From assembly GCA_045630965.1 (NCBI GenBank), contig JAZQTU010000030.1:1-64000 (forward strand): a DNA stretch of 64,000 nt, written 5' to 3'. Under the pieces are notes generated by a model. That model saw nothing but the letters and a program-made list of their open reading frames with translations, had not been told where the DNA came from and ran no database searches. The translations under genes were made by a program, and so were the position numbers. This document shows, piece after piece, positions 34,762 through 42,882 of the stretch. The DNA is from HGM04593 sp045630965. GTDB taxonomy: Bacteria; Bacteroidota; Bacteroidia; Bacteroidales; Bacteroidaceae. Position 1 is the first letter of the stretch, and the number at the start of each line of letters is the position of its first letter.

Positions 34762-35973
34762 ATGCTGAATATTGATGATATACGCAAGGAGTTCCCGATA
34801 CTCGACAGTCTGGTATACGGCAAACCGCTTGTATATCTTGACAATGCGGCAACGACACAAAAACCGAAATGTGTCATTGATGCGATAAGCAATGTATATG
34901 CTACGATGAATGCCAATGTTCACCGTGGCATACACCATTTGTCACAGGTTGCCACCATTGCAATGGAGGAGAGCCGCGAAACAGTAAAGAATTTCATTGG
35001 AGCAGAACATGCCCACGAGATAATATTCACACGCGGAACAACCGAAAGTATTAACCTTGTGGCATCGTCATTCGGTGGGACATTCCTTAAGGCCGGTGAT
35101 GAGATTATAATATCAACGATGGAGCACCACAGCAACATCGTGCCATGGCAACTCCTGCGTGAGCGTATAGGTATAGAACTACGAATTATACCATTGACAG
35201 GCAACTGCAAGCTTGATATTGAAGCATACAAAAGGCTATTCAATGAGCGTACACGCCTTGTCAGTGTTGCACATGTATCAAACGTTCTTGGAGTTACAAA
35301 TCCAATAAAGGAAATTATCGACATAGCCCACAGCCATGACGTTCCTGTACTCATTGATGGTGCACAGAGCATTCCACATACAAAAATTGATGTAAAGGTA
35401 CTCGATGCTGATTTCTTTGTATTCAGCGGACATAAAATGTATGCTCCTACAGGCATAGGTGTACTTTACGGAAAAGAGAAATGGCTCAATGCCATGCAAC
35501 CATACCATGGCGGCGGAGAGATGATAAAGAGCGTACGCTTTGAGAAGACAACATTCAACGAATTGCCTTACAAGTTTGAGGCCGGTACACCAGACTACAC
35601 AGGAATCATTGCGCTTGGAAAAGCGCTTGAATGGGTCAATACGTTGGGGATAGAGAATATTGCCGCACACGAGCATGAACTCACACAATACACCGTAGAG
35701 CAACTAAGAAATATTCCCGGTATACGTATCTTCGGAGAACCGGACGGAGCTGCTGTATCATTCCTTATCGGCGACATACACCCTGCTGACATTGGTACAA
35801 TCCTTGATCGTCTCGGAATTGCCGTACGTACCGGACACCATTGTGCCCAACCACTTATAGACCATTTGGGAATCCCCGGTACTGTTCGCGCATCATTCGC
35901 TGTCTACAACACTAAAGAAGAGGTAGATACATTGATAAAAGGCATCGAAAGAGCCGTAAAAATGTTCTCATAA
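34762..35973 (+). CDS. sufS: SufS-type cysteine desulfurase
   Basis: PLP enzyme taking sulfur from cysteine for Fe-S assembly. 403 residues. PLP-binding Lys in FSGHKMYAPTGIGVLYG, substrate-side ATTQKP and NVHRGIHHLS, and the persulfide-carrying Cys in RTGHHCAQPL identify group II (SufS). No sufE or sufU is in the operon, so the sulfur acceptor must be encoded elsewhere or be SufB directly. Its stop overlaps the rnhB ATG. Confidence 0.96.
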   Translation: MLNIDDIRKEFPILDSLVYGKPLVYLDNAATTQKPKCVIDAISNVYATMNANVHRGIHHLSQVATIAMEESRETVKNFIGAEHAHEIIFTRGTTESINLVASSFGGTFLKAGDEIIISTMEHHSNIVPWQLLRERIGIELRIIPLTGNCKLDIEAYKRLFNERTRLVSVAHVSNVLGVTNPIKEIIDIAHSHDVPVLIDGAQSIPHTKIDVKVLDADFFVFSGHKMYAPTGIGVLYGKEKWLNAMQPYHGGGEMIKSVRFEKTTFNELPYKFEAGTPDYTGIIALGKALEWVNTLGIENIAAHEHELTQYTVEQLRNIPGIRIFGEPDGAAVSFLIGDIHPADIGTILDRLGIAVRTGHHCAQPLIDHLGIPGTVRASFAVYNTKEEVDTLIKGIERAVKMFS

Positions 35974-36584
35974 TGCTCAAGCCATACCAAAGAGAAGGGA
36001 TTATTGAAGCCGGTTGCGACGAAGCCGGTCGCGGTTGCCTTGCTGGTGACGTATATGCAGCTGCTGTAATACTACCACCCGATTTCAAGAACGATTTGCT
36101 CAACGATTCTAAACAGTTGACCGAGGCACAGCGCTACCAATTACGTGAGGTAATCGAGCGCGAAGCGATAGCATGGGGTGTAGGTATTGTAACAGCCGAG
36201 GAGATAGACAAGATAAATATTCTGCGTGCATCAATACTTGCCATGCACCGCGCTGTAGACGCACTTAAAGTACGCCCTGAACACCTACTCATTGACGGAA
36301 ACAAATTCAACCCATACCCCGGTATTACACACAACACTGTAGTAAAAGGAGATGCCACATACATGAGCATTGCTGCTGCATCAATACTTGCAAAGACATA
36401 CCGTGACGATTACATGATGCGCATAGCCGAAGAGTACCCCATGTATGACTGGCAGAATAACAAGGGTTACCCAACCGCCAAGCATCGTGCTGCCATAAGA
36501 GAACACGGCACCACCCCTTACCACCGTATGACATTCAATCTTTTAGGTGAAGAGCCGTCACAACTGGAACTGAAATTTGAATAA
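35973..36584 (+). CDS. rnhB: ribonuclease HII
   Basis: Removes ribonucleotides from DNA and RNA from RNA-DNA hybrids. 203 residues. Catalytic DEDD set visible in GCDEAGRGCLAGDVYAAAVILP, LLIDGNKF and the DDYM region; SIAAASILAKTYRD and YPMYDWQNNKGYPTAKHRAAI are family signatures. Last gene of the operon; no clear terminator follows, but a new promoter (36613-36620) does. Confidence 0.96.
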   Translation: MLKPYQREGIIEAGCDEAGRGCLAGDVYAAAVILPPDFKNDLLNDSKQLTEAQRYQLREVIEREAIAWGVGIVTAEEIDKINILRASILAMHRAVDALKVRPEHLLIDGNKFNPYPGITHNTVVKGDATYMSIAAASILAKTYRDDYMMRIAEEYPMYDWQNNKGYPTAKHRAAIREHGTTPYHRMTFNLLGEEPSQLELKFE

Positions 36585-36612
36585 AAACGGAGATTGTAAT
36601 TATTTTTATCAC

Positions 36613-36620
36613 TATATTCG
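36613..36620 (+). promoter_or_regulatory. -7 box (TATATTCG) for the TM2/DUF2752 pair
   Basis: TATATTCG 30 bp before the TM2-domain gene, in the gap after rnhB. Confidence 0.55.
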
Positions 36621-36649
36621 CAAAGAATAACTAATTAAACTTTAAGAAT

Positions 36650-36955
36650 ATGTTCTGTAAACATTGTGGAAATGAGGTAAATGACAATGCTGTCGTTTGT
36701 GTAAAATGCGGTTGCTCACTCAAGGACGAACCTGCAGGTATAAACAACAACACAAAAGAGTGGTTGGTTGTTTTGCTACTATGTCTATTTTTGGGTACTT
36801 TGGGAGTACATCGTTTCTATGTAGGCAAAACAGGTACCGGAATCGCACAATTACTCACATGTGGAGGATGTGGTATTTGGGCATTGATTGATTTTATCAT
36901 GATTCTTGTCGGAACATTTACTGATGCACAAGGCCGCCCTATTACCAATAATTAA
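36650..36955 (+). CDS. zinc-ribbon TM2-domain membrane protein
   Basis: 101 residues. N-terminal zinc ribbon with two CxxC pairs (FCKHCGNEV and VCVKCGCS), then a TM2 domain: two transmembrane helices (about 40-56 and 70-90) joined by GVHRFYVGKTGTGIAQLL, the classical TM2 sequence. Function of the family is unknown. The 3' end overlaps the DUF2752 gene, so the two are coupled. Confidence 0.85.
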   Translation: MFCKHCGNEVNDNAVVCVKCGCSLKDEPAGINNNTKEWLVVLLLCLFLGTLGVHRFYVGKTGTGIAQLLTCGGCGIWALIDFIMILVGTFTDAQGRPITNN

Positions 36956-37247
36956 ACTTGTTATATACATTTCTATCCCCATCGCCCTATGGGTTATTCC
37001 ATATGAACATATAATGTTAGGAGAAAGTATATGTCTAATAAAACGGTTTTTAGGTTTTGAGTGTTGGGGGTGCGGCTTTACACGTGCTACATATCTTATA
37101 CTTCATGGTGATTTAAGCAGTGCATGGGAATATAACCATTTAATAATTATTACTATACCATTACTAACAATTTTATGGTTGCATGGTATAATTCACCAAA
37201 TAAGAATCTTAATTAAAATAAAAAGAGAAAGGCTATCAAAAAGATAG
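36924..37247 (+). CDS. DUF2752 membrane protein
   Basis: 107 residues from the ATG at 36924, which overlaps the TM2 gene by 32 bp; a TTG at 36906 is possible, while the next in-frame Met would remove the first helix. Two hydrophobic segments flank the family motif ECWGCGFTRA with its CxxCG and TRA elements. Function unknown. The stop codon lies inside the right arm of its own terminator (37226-37254). Confidence 0.8.
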   Translation: MHKAALLPIIKLVIYISIPIALWVIPYEHIMLGESICLIKRFLGFECWGCGFTRATYLILHGDLSSAWEYNHLIIITIPLLTILWLHGIIHQIRILIKIKRERLSKR

Positions 37248-37254
37248 CCTTTCT
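37226..37254. terminator. terminator overlapping the DUF2752 stop codon
   Basis: Perfect 12-bp inverted repeat AGAAAGGCTATC/GATAGCCTTTCT with a 5-nt loop. The TAG stop at 37245-37247 is inside the right arm. It lies 20 bp before the stop of the convergent mutarotase gene. Confidence 0.75.
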
Positions 37255-37274
37255 GTATATTCCTTACATCACTA

Positions 37275-37664
37275 TTATTTATACAAATGGAATATTCTCT
37301 CCATCATCTGCCATTTATCATTTGATGATGCACCTTGTGCAGCTACCTGGAATTCCGACATATAATCTTCCCATTCCTGCTGGCGTGGTAATGTAGAAAG
37401 GCGTGCCATAGCCTCATCCCAATTGAAATCGACAGGAACCTCTACAATCATAAAGAGACGTGTTCCAAGAAGATATATCTCCATTTCAAGAATACCGACC
37501 TCTCTGATACCGTCAATAATCTCGCTCCATGCTTCACCTTCGCTATGACGGCGACGGTATTCTGCAATCAGTTCAGGGTTATCCTTAAGGTCAAGTGTCT
37601 GACAAAAACGCTTGACAGGACCGTTGTACTGTTGCACTATGTAACCTTCTGTTTTCAGTTCCAT
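37275..37664 (-). CDS. L-rhamnose mutarotase-family protein (DUF718)
   Basis: 129 residues of the RhaM-like dimeric alpha/beta family that interconverts sugar anomers. Visible: KRFCQTLDLKDNPELIAEYRRRHSEGEAWSEI read in pieces across 18-50, GIREVGILEMEIYLLGTRLFMIVE, and a C-terminal LPRQQEWEDYM. The IREVGI-LGTRLFMI arrangement is closer to the fucose/rhamnose-pathway members than to distant relatives. No rhamnose or fucose genes adjoin, so the substrate is uncertain. Twenty-one bp after the SPOR lipoprotein gene. Confidence 0.8.
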   Translation of the reverse strand: MELKTEGYIVQQYNGPVKRFCQTLDLKDNPELIAEYRRRHSEGEAWSEIIDGIREVGILEMEIYLLGTRLFMIVEVPVDFNWDEAMARLSTLPRQQEWEDYMSEFQVAAQGASSNDKWQMMERIFHLYK

Positions 37665-37685
37665 CTTGAATATAAAATTTATGAA

Positions 37686-38174
37686 TTACTTGTTATACAG
37701 CAACCAAGCCTTCTGGAAATCACTGTTACGAGGATGAGCAGCCTTGAACTGCGCACGGCTTGCAGCAGCCTCTTCTTTTGTGTCGAATGATGCACAAATG
37801 ACACGATACATACCAGTCTCAGGGTTCTGTACCACGATAGCTGAATATCCTTCACCAACAAGCGAATTTCTCAATTTGTCGGCATTCTCCTTTGTTGAAT
37901 AACTGCCACACACTACGCTGAAAGCCTTCAATGCACCTTCATTACCCGAAGCAAGGACAACCTTTTCGGTACGATAGGCAGTATCTTCAGCCATATCCTT
38001 AACTGTTGACGATGCTACAGGAGCAATCTCTACAGCATCACTCTGCTGTCCCTGTCCTTCAGCAATACGAGCCTCCTCATATGCATCCTTGTACATACTG
38101 TCCTTTGTTGACTTACATGATGACACGGCAAAAACAGAAGTGATTGCCAAAGCAATAACAAATATCTTTTTCAT
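37686..38174 (-). CDS. SPOR-domain lipoprotein
   Basis: 162 residues. Signal segment and lipobox SVFAVSSC with lipidated Cys20, a linker, then a C-terminal SPOR domain (about 80-160: FSVVCGSYSTKENADKLRNSL, GMYRVICASFDTKEEAAASR). SPOR domains bind glycan strands lacking stem peptides, often at division sites. Probably sits in the envelope facing the periplasm. It has a promoter at 38214-38221 and leads a two-gene unit with the mutarotase gene. Confidence 0.88.
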   Translation of the reverse strand: MKKIFVIALAITSVFAVSSCKSTKDSMYKDAYEEARIAEGQGQQSDAVEIAPVASSTVKDMAEDTAYRTEKVVLASGNEGALKAFSVVCGSYSTKENADKLRNSLVGEGYSAIVVQNPETGMYRVICASFDTKEEAAASRAQFKAAHPRNSDFQKAWLLYNK

Positions 38175-38213
38175 AAATAAAATTTTAATTCACACATATT
38201 AATTAATATCGTG

Positions 38214-38221
38214 CGAAAATA
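38214..38221 (-). promoter_or_regulatory. -7 box (TATTTTCG) for the SPOR gene
   Basis: Minus-strand TATTTTCG 40 bp upstream of the SPOR gene start. Confidence 0.5.
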
Positions 38222-38325
38222 ATAAGAATGTACCATATAATCAAAAAATGGATGCCCTTTTACACTAATTTCACAATTCAGTATGTTTATAGAAGCCGAA
38301 TGGGTTACATTATAAATAAAATACT

Positions 38326-38333
38326 TACTTTTG
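38326..38333 (+). promoter_or_regulatory. -7 box (TACTTTTG) for the M64 peptidase
   Basis: TACTTTTG fits TAnnTTTG, 22 bp before the M64 start. Confidence 0.6.
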
Positions 38334-38354
38334 TAAAAACATAAACACACACCA

Positions 38355-39671
38355 ATGAAGAATATATTTTTATTTTTTTCCTTGACTATCATATTGATAT
38401 CGTGCACAACAGTCAAGCAACCGACAAAGTATCAGGCAGACATTCCTGTAGATTATGATGAGTACTTTACCGGAAATACAATGCGTTTTGATTTTCACCA
38501 TGCAGGTGACAGCAAGAATGAAAGCTACTATTTCGACAAGGTCATACGCGAAGGAGTATGGGCGGGGTCACATGTTTCACTTATCAACCCTTTTGACTAC
38601 GGCGAACAGATGTTCCGCATTATTGACTGTGCTTCTGGAAATGTAATATACAAGAACAACTACTGTACACTGTTCAATGAATGGCAAACAACCCCGGAAG
38701 CAACTGTAACAAACCGTTCATTCCCGGAAAGCGTGATATTCCCGGAACCTAAAGATAATTTTACCATTGAGTTCTATGCCCGGAACAAAGTCACAAAGGA
38801 GTGGGAAAAGAAATACAGACAGGATATAAATGTCAAAAGCTACGACATTATTCCCGGCAATATGCATCATGAATGCCTTGACATACATATTGGCGGAGAA
38901 ATTGCCCACAGCCTTGACATCGTGCTATTACCCGACGGATTCACTGCCGCAGAAAGAGATAAATTCATTGATGCATGCTACATGTGGAGCGATGCGTTGT
39001 TCAAATATGCTCCATTCAGCGAAAACAGACATCGCATAAACATACGTGCAGTTTGGGCACCGTCAAAAGAAAAAGGTATAGACAAGCCCGGTGTAGGCAA
39101 ATGGGTTGACAACCTGCTTGATACACATTTTTATACATTTGACAGCGAACGTTATCAGATGACCGAAGAGTTCCAGAAAGTACGTGACATTGCATCGTGC
39201 GCACCATACGAAAGCATATTCATACTAACCAACACCGACAAATATGGTGGTGGAGGAATATATAATTTCTACGGACTCGGCTCAGCCGGCAATACAGGAC
39301 GTACTGGCGAGGTCTATGTGCATGAATTCGGCCACTCTCTCATGGGACTTGGTGACGAATATATTGAATTGGGAAATACAGTAAGCGCACTCTACCCCGA
39401 AGGTAAAGAACCATGGGAAGCAAACCTGACACGCTTTGTCAAGTTTGAAGGCAAGTGGGAAAAGAGAATTGCCGAAGAGACACCTGTTCCAACACCAATC
39501 GTTCCAGGCTCGACAGAAAAAGATTGGGTAATAGGTGCATACGAAGGAGGAGGTTACCTGGAGAAAGGCATTTATCGCGGATGGCCGGAATGTATGATGA
39601 AAGCTCTTACAGACTTCTGCCCCATTTGCCAAGAGGCAATAAGCAAATATCTCGACTATATATGCCAATAA
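38355..39671 (+). CDS. M64-family zinc metallopeptidase, lipoprotein
   Basis: 438 residues of the IgA-peptidase-M64 family (Clostridium ramosum IgA protease relatives). Lipobox TIILISC near residue 16 predicts a lipoprotein. An N-terminal beta-sandwich domain (about 20-165) precedes the catalytic domain with IVLLPDGFTAAERDKF, then HEFGHSLMGLGDEY supplying the HExxH zinc ligands and downstream Asp. The C-terminal GYLEKGIYRGWPECMMK segment is typical. The natural substrate is unknown; IgA cleavage should not be assumed. Its stop codon is inside a 23-bp terminator palindrome. Confidence 0.88.
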   Translation: MKNIFLFFSLTIILISCTTVKQPTKYQADIPVDYDEYFTGNTMRFDFHHAGDSKNESYYFDKVIREGVWAGSHVSLINPFDYGEQMFRIIDCASGNVIYKNNYCTLFNEWQTTPEATVTNRSFPESVIFPEPKDNFTIEFYARNKVTKEWEKKYRQDINVKSYDIIPGNMHHECLDIHIGGEIAHSLDIVLLPDGFTAAERDKFIDACYMWSDALFKYAPFSENRHRINIRAVWAPSKEKGIDKPGVGKWVDNLLDTHFYTFDSERYQMTEEFQKVRDIASCAPYESIFILTNTDKYGGGGIYNFYGLGSAGNTGRTGEVYVHEFGHSLMGLGDEYIELGNTVSALYPEGKEPWEANLTRFVKFEGKWEKRIAEETPVPTPIVPGSTEKDWVIGAYEGGGYLEKGIYRGWPECMMKALTDFCPICQEAISKYLDYICQ

Positions 39672-39718
39672 ATCTAATATGAGACATTCATTTCATGAAT
39701 GTCTCATATTAGATTTAT
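39668..39718. terminator. long perfect palindrome terminator spanning the M64 stop
   Basis: Perfect 23-bp inverted repeat (39668-39690 and 39696-39718) with a 5-nt loop; the TAA stop is in the left arm. AT-rich stem, long rather than GC-rich. Confidence 0.75.
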
Positions 39719-39878
39719 CAAGTAAACGGATTAAATATTTTCAAGAAATCCCTCAATATGTTCGGAGATCATTACATGCCACGACCATTATTTGTTTTCC
39801 TTGCAAAAATAGTTTTTTTTCACAAAGATGAACAAACTACAACAAAATTCTTTACAGACAAACCGCGAAAAGCGCCAT

Positions 39879-40769
39879 TTACCTATCGAAATAGGTAACA
39901 ACAGTCTTTCGTCCCGAAATGTCGGTAAAGAGTGAAGGACGGCCATTTTCGTCGACCTCCCATTTGCCGGTATTCATCGTTCCATCTTTTATTTCACCGG
40001 TTCCATTAGGAAGATACTGACTAGTTGTACCAAGGAAACCAAAAGCTGCGAGCTGATATGCTGCATAATATGGTGCACCATTGGGAACAAGTTCCTCTTC
40101 TACACCCCAAAAACCGAAATATCCCGAGAAGTCAAAATTCGTATTGTTCTTTTTGTAAGAATATCGGCACACATCGCCTTTGTCAACCATTACAGTGTCG
40201 GCATAGTTGTCCAACATTCTGTAACCGGTAACATTGCCGTCTCTGTCTCTTTGGAATTCATATCTGCGTCCTCCGTCGGAATATGCAGTAACAAGAGTCA
40301 TACCGGAATATTCGAAATCAAGCGATGAATGCTTGCTCAAAAGACCTTTCTTCACATCAAATATTCCTTCGTCGGTACCTTCACGTGTTACATTCCACGC
40401 CGGATATTCCGGGTATTCAAACGATACTGAATATTTTACATCCAAAGCATTGTCAAGATAATAATATTGGACCGTAGAATTCCTGTTACATCTGTAAAAA
40501 CGCTTTACGCCACCCGAAGACTGTTCGATATGGTAGACTATCTTTGAATCAATCCCTTTAATTCTATTTTTGGCATCATACTGGAAATTATGCTCCCAAG
40601 AATATTCTCGACCGGCATATTGGCTTGTAGTCTTTACGGATTTCACAATATGTACACCCTCTTTTGGAAGATAGGGAGAATCGGCATCGTCAGCATCATA
40701 ACCGTAATACTCACCACACGCGACAAATAGTACAGACATAAGCAACAGCAAGAACCTTGTTTTTTTCAT
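39879..40769 (-). CDS. lipoprotein of unknown function
   Basis: 296 residues from MKKTRFLLLL; lipobox VLFVAC with Cys18. The mature part starts with an acidic DADDADSPY linker and continues with beta-strand repeats resembling the YD/RHS-like "DUF4595" style (FQYDAKNRIKGID, SDGGRRYEFQRDRDGNVTGY). The frame opens at 40826, but the promoter at 40804-40811 lies in that extension. Isolated gene between two convergent or divergent neighbours. No function recognised. Confidence 0.6.
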   Translation of the reverse strand: MKKTRFLLLLMSVLFVACGEYYGYDADDADSPYLPKEGVHIVKSVKTTSQYAGREYSWEHNFQYDAKNRIKGIDSKIVYHIEQSSGGVKRFYRCNRNSTVQYYYLDNALDVKYSVSFEYPEYPAWNVTREGTDEGIFDVKKGLLSKHSSLDFEYSGMTLVTAYSDGGRRYEFQRDRDGNVTGYRMLDNYADTVMVDKGDVCRYSYKKNNTNFDFSGYFGFWGVEEELVPNGAPYYAAYQLAAFGFLGTTSQYLPNGTGEIKDGTMNTGKWEVDENGRPSLFTDISGRKTVVTYFDR

Positions 40770-40803
40770 ATAGCAGATTTCAGTTGTTTTTTGTTTTGAT
40801 ACG

Positions 40804-40811
40804 CGAATATA
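40804..40811 (-). promoter_or_regulatory. -7 box (TATATTCG) for the lipoprotein gene
   Basis: Minus-strand TATATTCG 35 bp upstream of the chosen start. Confidence 0.5.
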
Positions 40812-40920
40812 GTTCATTCGTTCCACATACAGAAAACCTTTTTTGATTTATTAAACATTTTTCATTCAATACCGATATCCACCCAACAGCTATGTTTGTT
40901 TCATTACAAAACATTCAATC

Positions 40921-41814
40921 ATGACATTCATAGATTATTACAAGGTTCTTGGTGTTGAAAAAAGCGCCACACAGGAGGAAATTAGAAAAGCCTACAGGCG
41001 AGAAGCAAAGAAATATCACCCCGACATCAACAAGGATGACCCTCAAGCAAAAGAGAGGTTTCAGGAGATAAACGAAGCCAATGAAGTTCTTGGTGACCCC
41101 GAAAAAAGGAAGAAATACGATGAGTACGGAGAAAACTGGAGACACGCTGACGAGTTCGAGGCACAGCGTCGCCAATACGGCAACAGAGAAAACAGCAGTT
41201 ACAACTTTGGAGGTTTCGGTGGCTATGCTGACTTCAGCGGAAAAGAGGAAAACTCGAGCGGTTTCAGTGACTTTTTCGAACAACTGTTCGGGAGTGGGTT
41301 TGGACAGCAACATCAAAGAGGTAAAGATATCCGGGCTACATTGTCATTGACACTACAGGAAGCTACAACAGAGCATAAAAAGACATTCAGCATCAACAAT
41401 GAGAAAATACGTATTACAGTCCCAGCCGGAATAAGCGACGGGCAGACAATAAAGCTCAAAGGACGCGGAGCTACGGCTGGAGGAAGTCGTGGTGACCTTT
41501 ATATAACATTCCACATTGAACCCGACACACGTTTCACGCGTAATGGCAACGACCTGTTGACCACCGTAAAAGTAGACCTTTATACGCTGCTATTGGGTGG
41601 AGAGATTATAATTCCGACGCTGACAGGCAATGCAAAGATCAATATCAAAGCCGGGACACAGCCCGACAGCAAACTGCGCTTGCGTGGAAAAGGAATGCCG
41701 GCATACAAAGAACCTGAAATTACAGGAGACCTTATAATAACACTCAAGACAGTACTGCCCGTCTTGGACGAAAAACAGAAAGAAGAGCTGAGAAATATTA
41801 TCATGAGAAAGTAA
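40921..41814 (+). CDS. DnaJ/CbpA-type co-chaperone without zinc finger
   Basis: 297 residues. J domain (1-66) with KKYHPDINKD carrying the HPD motif that stimulates DnaK; Gly/Phe-rich linker (about 80-125); C-terminal substrate-binding domains I-II (about 130-290, IRITVPAGISDGQTIKLKGRGA, DLYTLLLGGEIIIPTLTG). The CxxCxGxG zinc finger of DnaJ is absent, so it is CbpA-like (type II). Its C terminus is encoded in a palindrome shared with tspO. Confidence 0.92.
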   Translation: MTFIDYYKVLGVEKSATQEEIRKAYRREAKKYHPDINKDDPQAKERFQEINEANEVLGDPEKRKKYDEYGENWRHADEFEAQRRQYGNRENSSYNFGGFGGYADFSGKEENSSGFSDFFEQLFGSGFGQQHQRGKDIRATLSLTLQEATTEHKKTFSINNEKIRITVPAGISDGQTIKLKGRGATAGGSRGDLYITFHIEPDTRFTRNGNDLLTTVKVDLYTLLLGGEIIIPTLTGNAKINIKAGTQPDSKLRLRGKGMPAYKEPEITGDLIITLKTVLPVLDEKQKEELRNIIMRK

Positions 41815-41831
41815 AAGCTAATTTCTCATGA
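41801..41831. terminator. palindrome spanning the dnaJ-like and tspO stop codons
   Basis: 10-bp inverted repeat TCATGAGAAA/TTTCTCATGA around an 11-nt loop. Both stop codons (41812-41814 plus strand, 41818-41820 minus strand) are in the loop and both proteins end in MRK/MRN because of the symmetry. A probable bidirectional terminator embedded in two genes. Confidence 0.55.
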
Positions 41832-42282
41832 CAACATACAGGTTAAGATACCCGGCAAAGAGGAGCCACAAAAGGTAAGGGATATTCATTATCGCCGCCC
41901 ACTTGTTCTGTGTATAACATGCTGCTACATACAACACAACAAACATGAAGAGAACCACAAGCACCGCAAACCCAAGCACAGGTGACTGCATATAGAAAAA
42001 GCTGAAACTCCAGCCAAGATTAAGGGCCAGCTGCACAAAAAACAGAAGTATCAAAGACCAAGAATACACGCTGTGCATGCTCCATACAATCCCGGCAGAA
42101 ATTCCCATAAGCAGATAAAGCACACTCCACACTATGGCAAAAACATTTCCCGGAGGTGTAAGCGCCGATTTTATCAGCGTCGGGTACCATGTTATCATTG
42201 ACTCCCGTTGCAGAAGCATAGAGAGATATCCCACCAGAAACGATATAAGGACAAACTGCAGAATTGGAACAAATGCTTTCAT
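41818..42282 (-). CDS. tspO: TspO/MBR-family membrane protein
   Basis: 154 residues with five transmembrane helices and the tryptophan-rich family pattern: ALTPPGNVFAIVWSVLYLLMGISAGIVW, NLGWSFSFFYMQSP, and a final IPYLLWLLFAGYLN. TspO proteins bind tetrapyrroles and take part in porphyrin and stress responses. Convergent with the DnaJ-like gene, only 3 bp apart. A hairpin separates it from the upstream DUF456 gene. Confidence 0.93.
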   Translation of the reverse strand: MKAFVPILQFVLISFLVGYLSMLLQRESMITWYPTLIKSALTPPGNVFAIVWSVLYLLMGISAGIVWSMHSVYSWSLILLFFVQLALNLGWSFSFFYMQSPVLGFAVLVVLFMFVVLYVAACYTQNKWAAIMNIPYLLWLLFAGYLNLYVVMRN

Positions 42283-42291
42283 TATTATAAA

Positions 42292-42329
42292 TTATAAGAG
42301 TGACCGCTGAATTGCAGTCACTCTTATAA
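42292..42329 (-). terminator. hairpin between DUF456 gene and tspO
   Basis: 13-bp inverted repeat TTATAAGAGTGAC/GTCACTCTTATAA with a 12-nt loop, 10 bp upstream of tspO on the minus strand. AT-rich sequence follows. Probably terminates the 5'-nucleotidase/DUF456 transcript. Confidence 0.6.
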
Positions 42330-42371
42330 CGTATTCATGAAATTTATGTTCAACAAATAGTGCCCTGACAC

Positions 42372-42860
42372 TCACGCCTTTATTATTTGCCATGCTTCTG
42401 AAAATATCATCACAATTGCTGTTATGCCGTACACAAGTTTTATTCCGGTTGTTAGCATAAAGGCAAGGAACGTCATACCGGCTACCTCAAAAGCCTTCTC
42501 TTTAGGCGTCTTGACATAGAGTTCACCAATCAAAGCTCCAAGGAAGGGGCCAAGGATAACCCCAACCGGACCAAGGAACAGACCAACCACAAGGCCTATT
42601 GTCGCACCCCACGTTCCGGCTTTTGAGCCACCAGACTTCTTGGCAAACCAAACCGGTGCCACATAATCGAGAACAGTCAAAGCCAAGGCAAAGAGACCCA
42701 TTACAACGAGTTGCAGAACACTCACCTCATTACCATCACATAGCAACAGTATAAGAATTGCCACATAGCTTATAGGCGTTCCCGGCAGTACAGGCAGCAC
42801 CGCACCCAAAAGACCGATAAAGGCAAGTATCAAAGAAAATATAATATATACGTACTCCAT
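42372..42860 (-). CDS. DUF456 membrane protein
   Basis: 162 residues with four or five hydrophobic segments and glycine-rich repeats typical of the family: GLLGAVLPVLPGTPISYVAIL near the N terminus and KAGTWGATIGLVVGLFLGPVGVILGPFLGALIGE in the middle (read in pieces). Function unknown. Lies 22 bp downstream of the 5'-nucleotidase gene in the same direction. Confidence 0.85.
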   Translation of the reverse strand: MEYVYIIFSLILAFIGLLGAVLPVLPGTPISYVAILILLLCDGNEVSVLQLVVMGLFALALTVLDYVAPVWFAKKSGGSKAGTWGATIGLVVGLFLGPVGVILGPFLGALIGELYVKTPKEKAFEVAGMTFLAFMLTTGIKLVYGITAIVMIFSEAWQIIKA

Positions 42861-42882
42861 AAAGCCTTATTATTTGTGTATT

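Noticed and set aside
38355..39671. M64 peptidase as an IgA protease or virulence factor.
   Set aside because: Only the zinc-peptidase family can be assigned; members are widespread in commensal Bacteroidota with unknown substrates.
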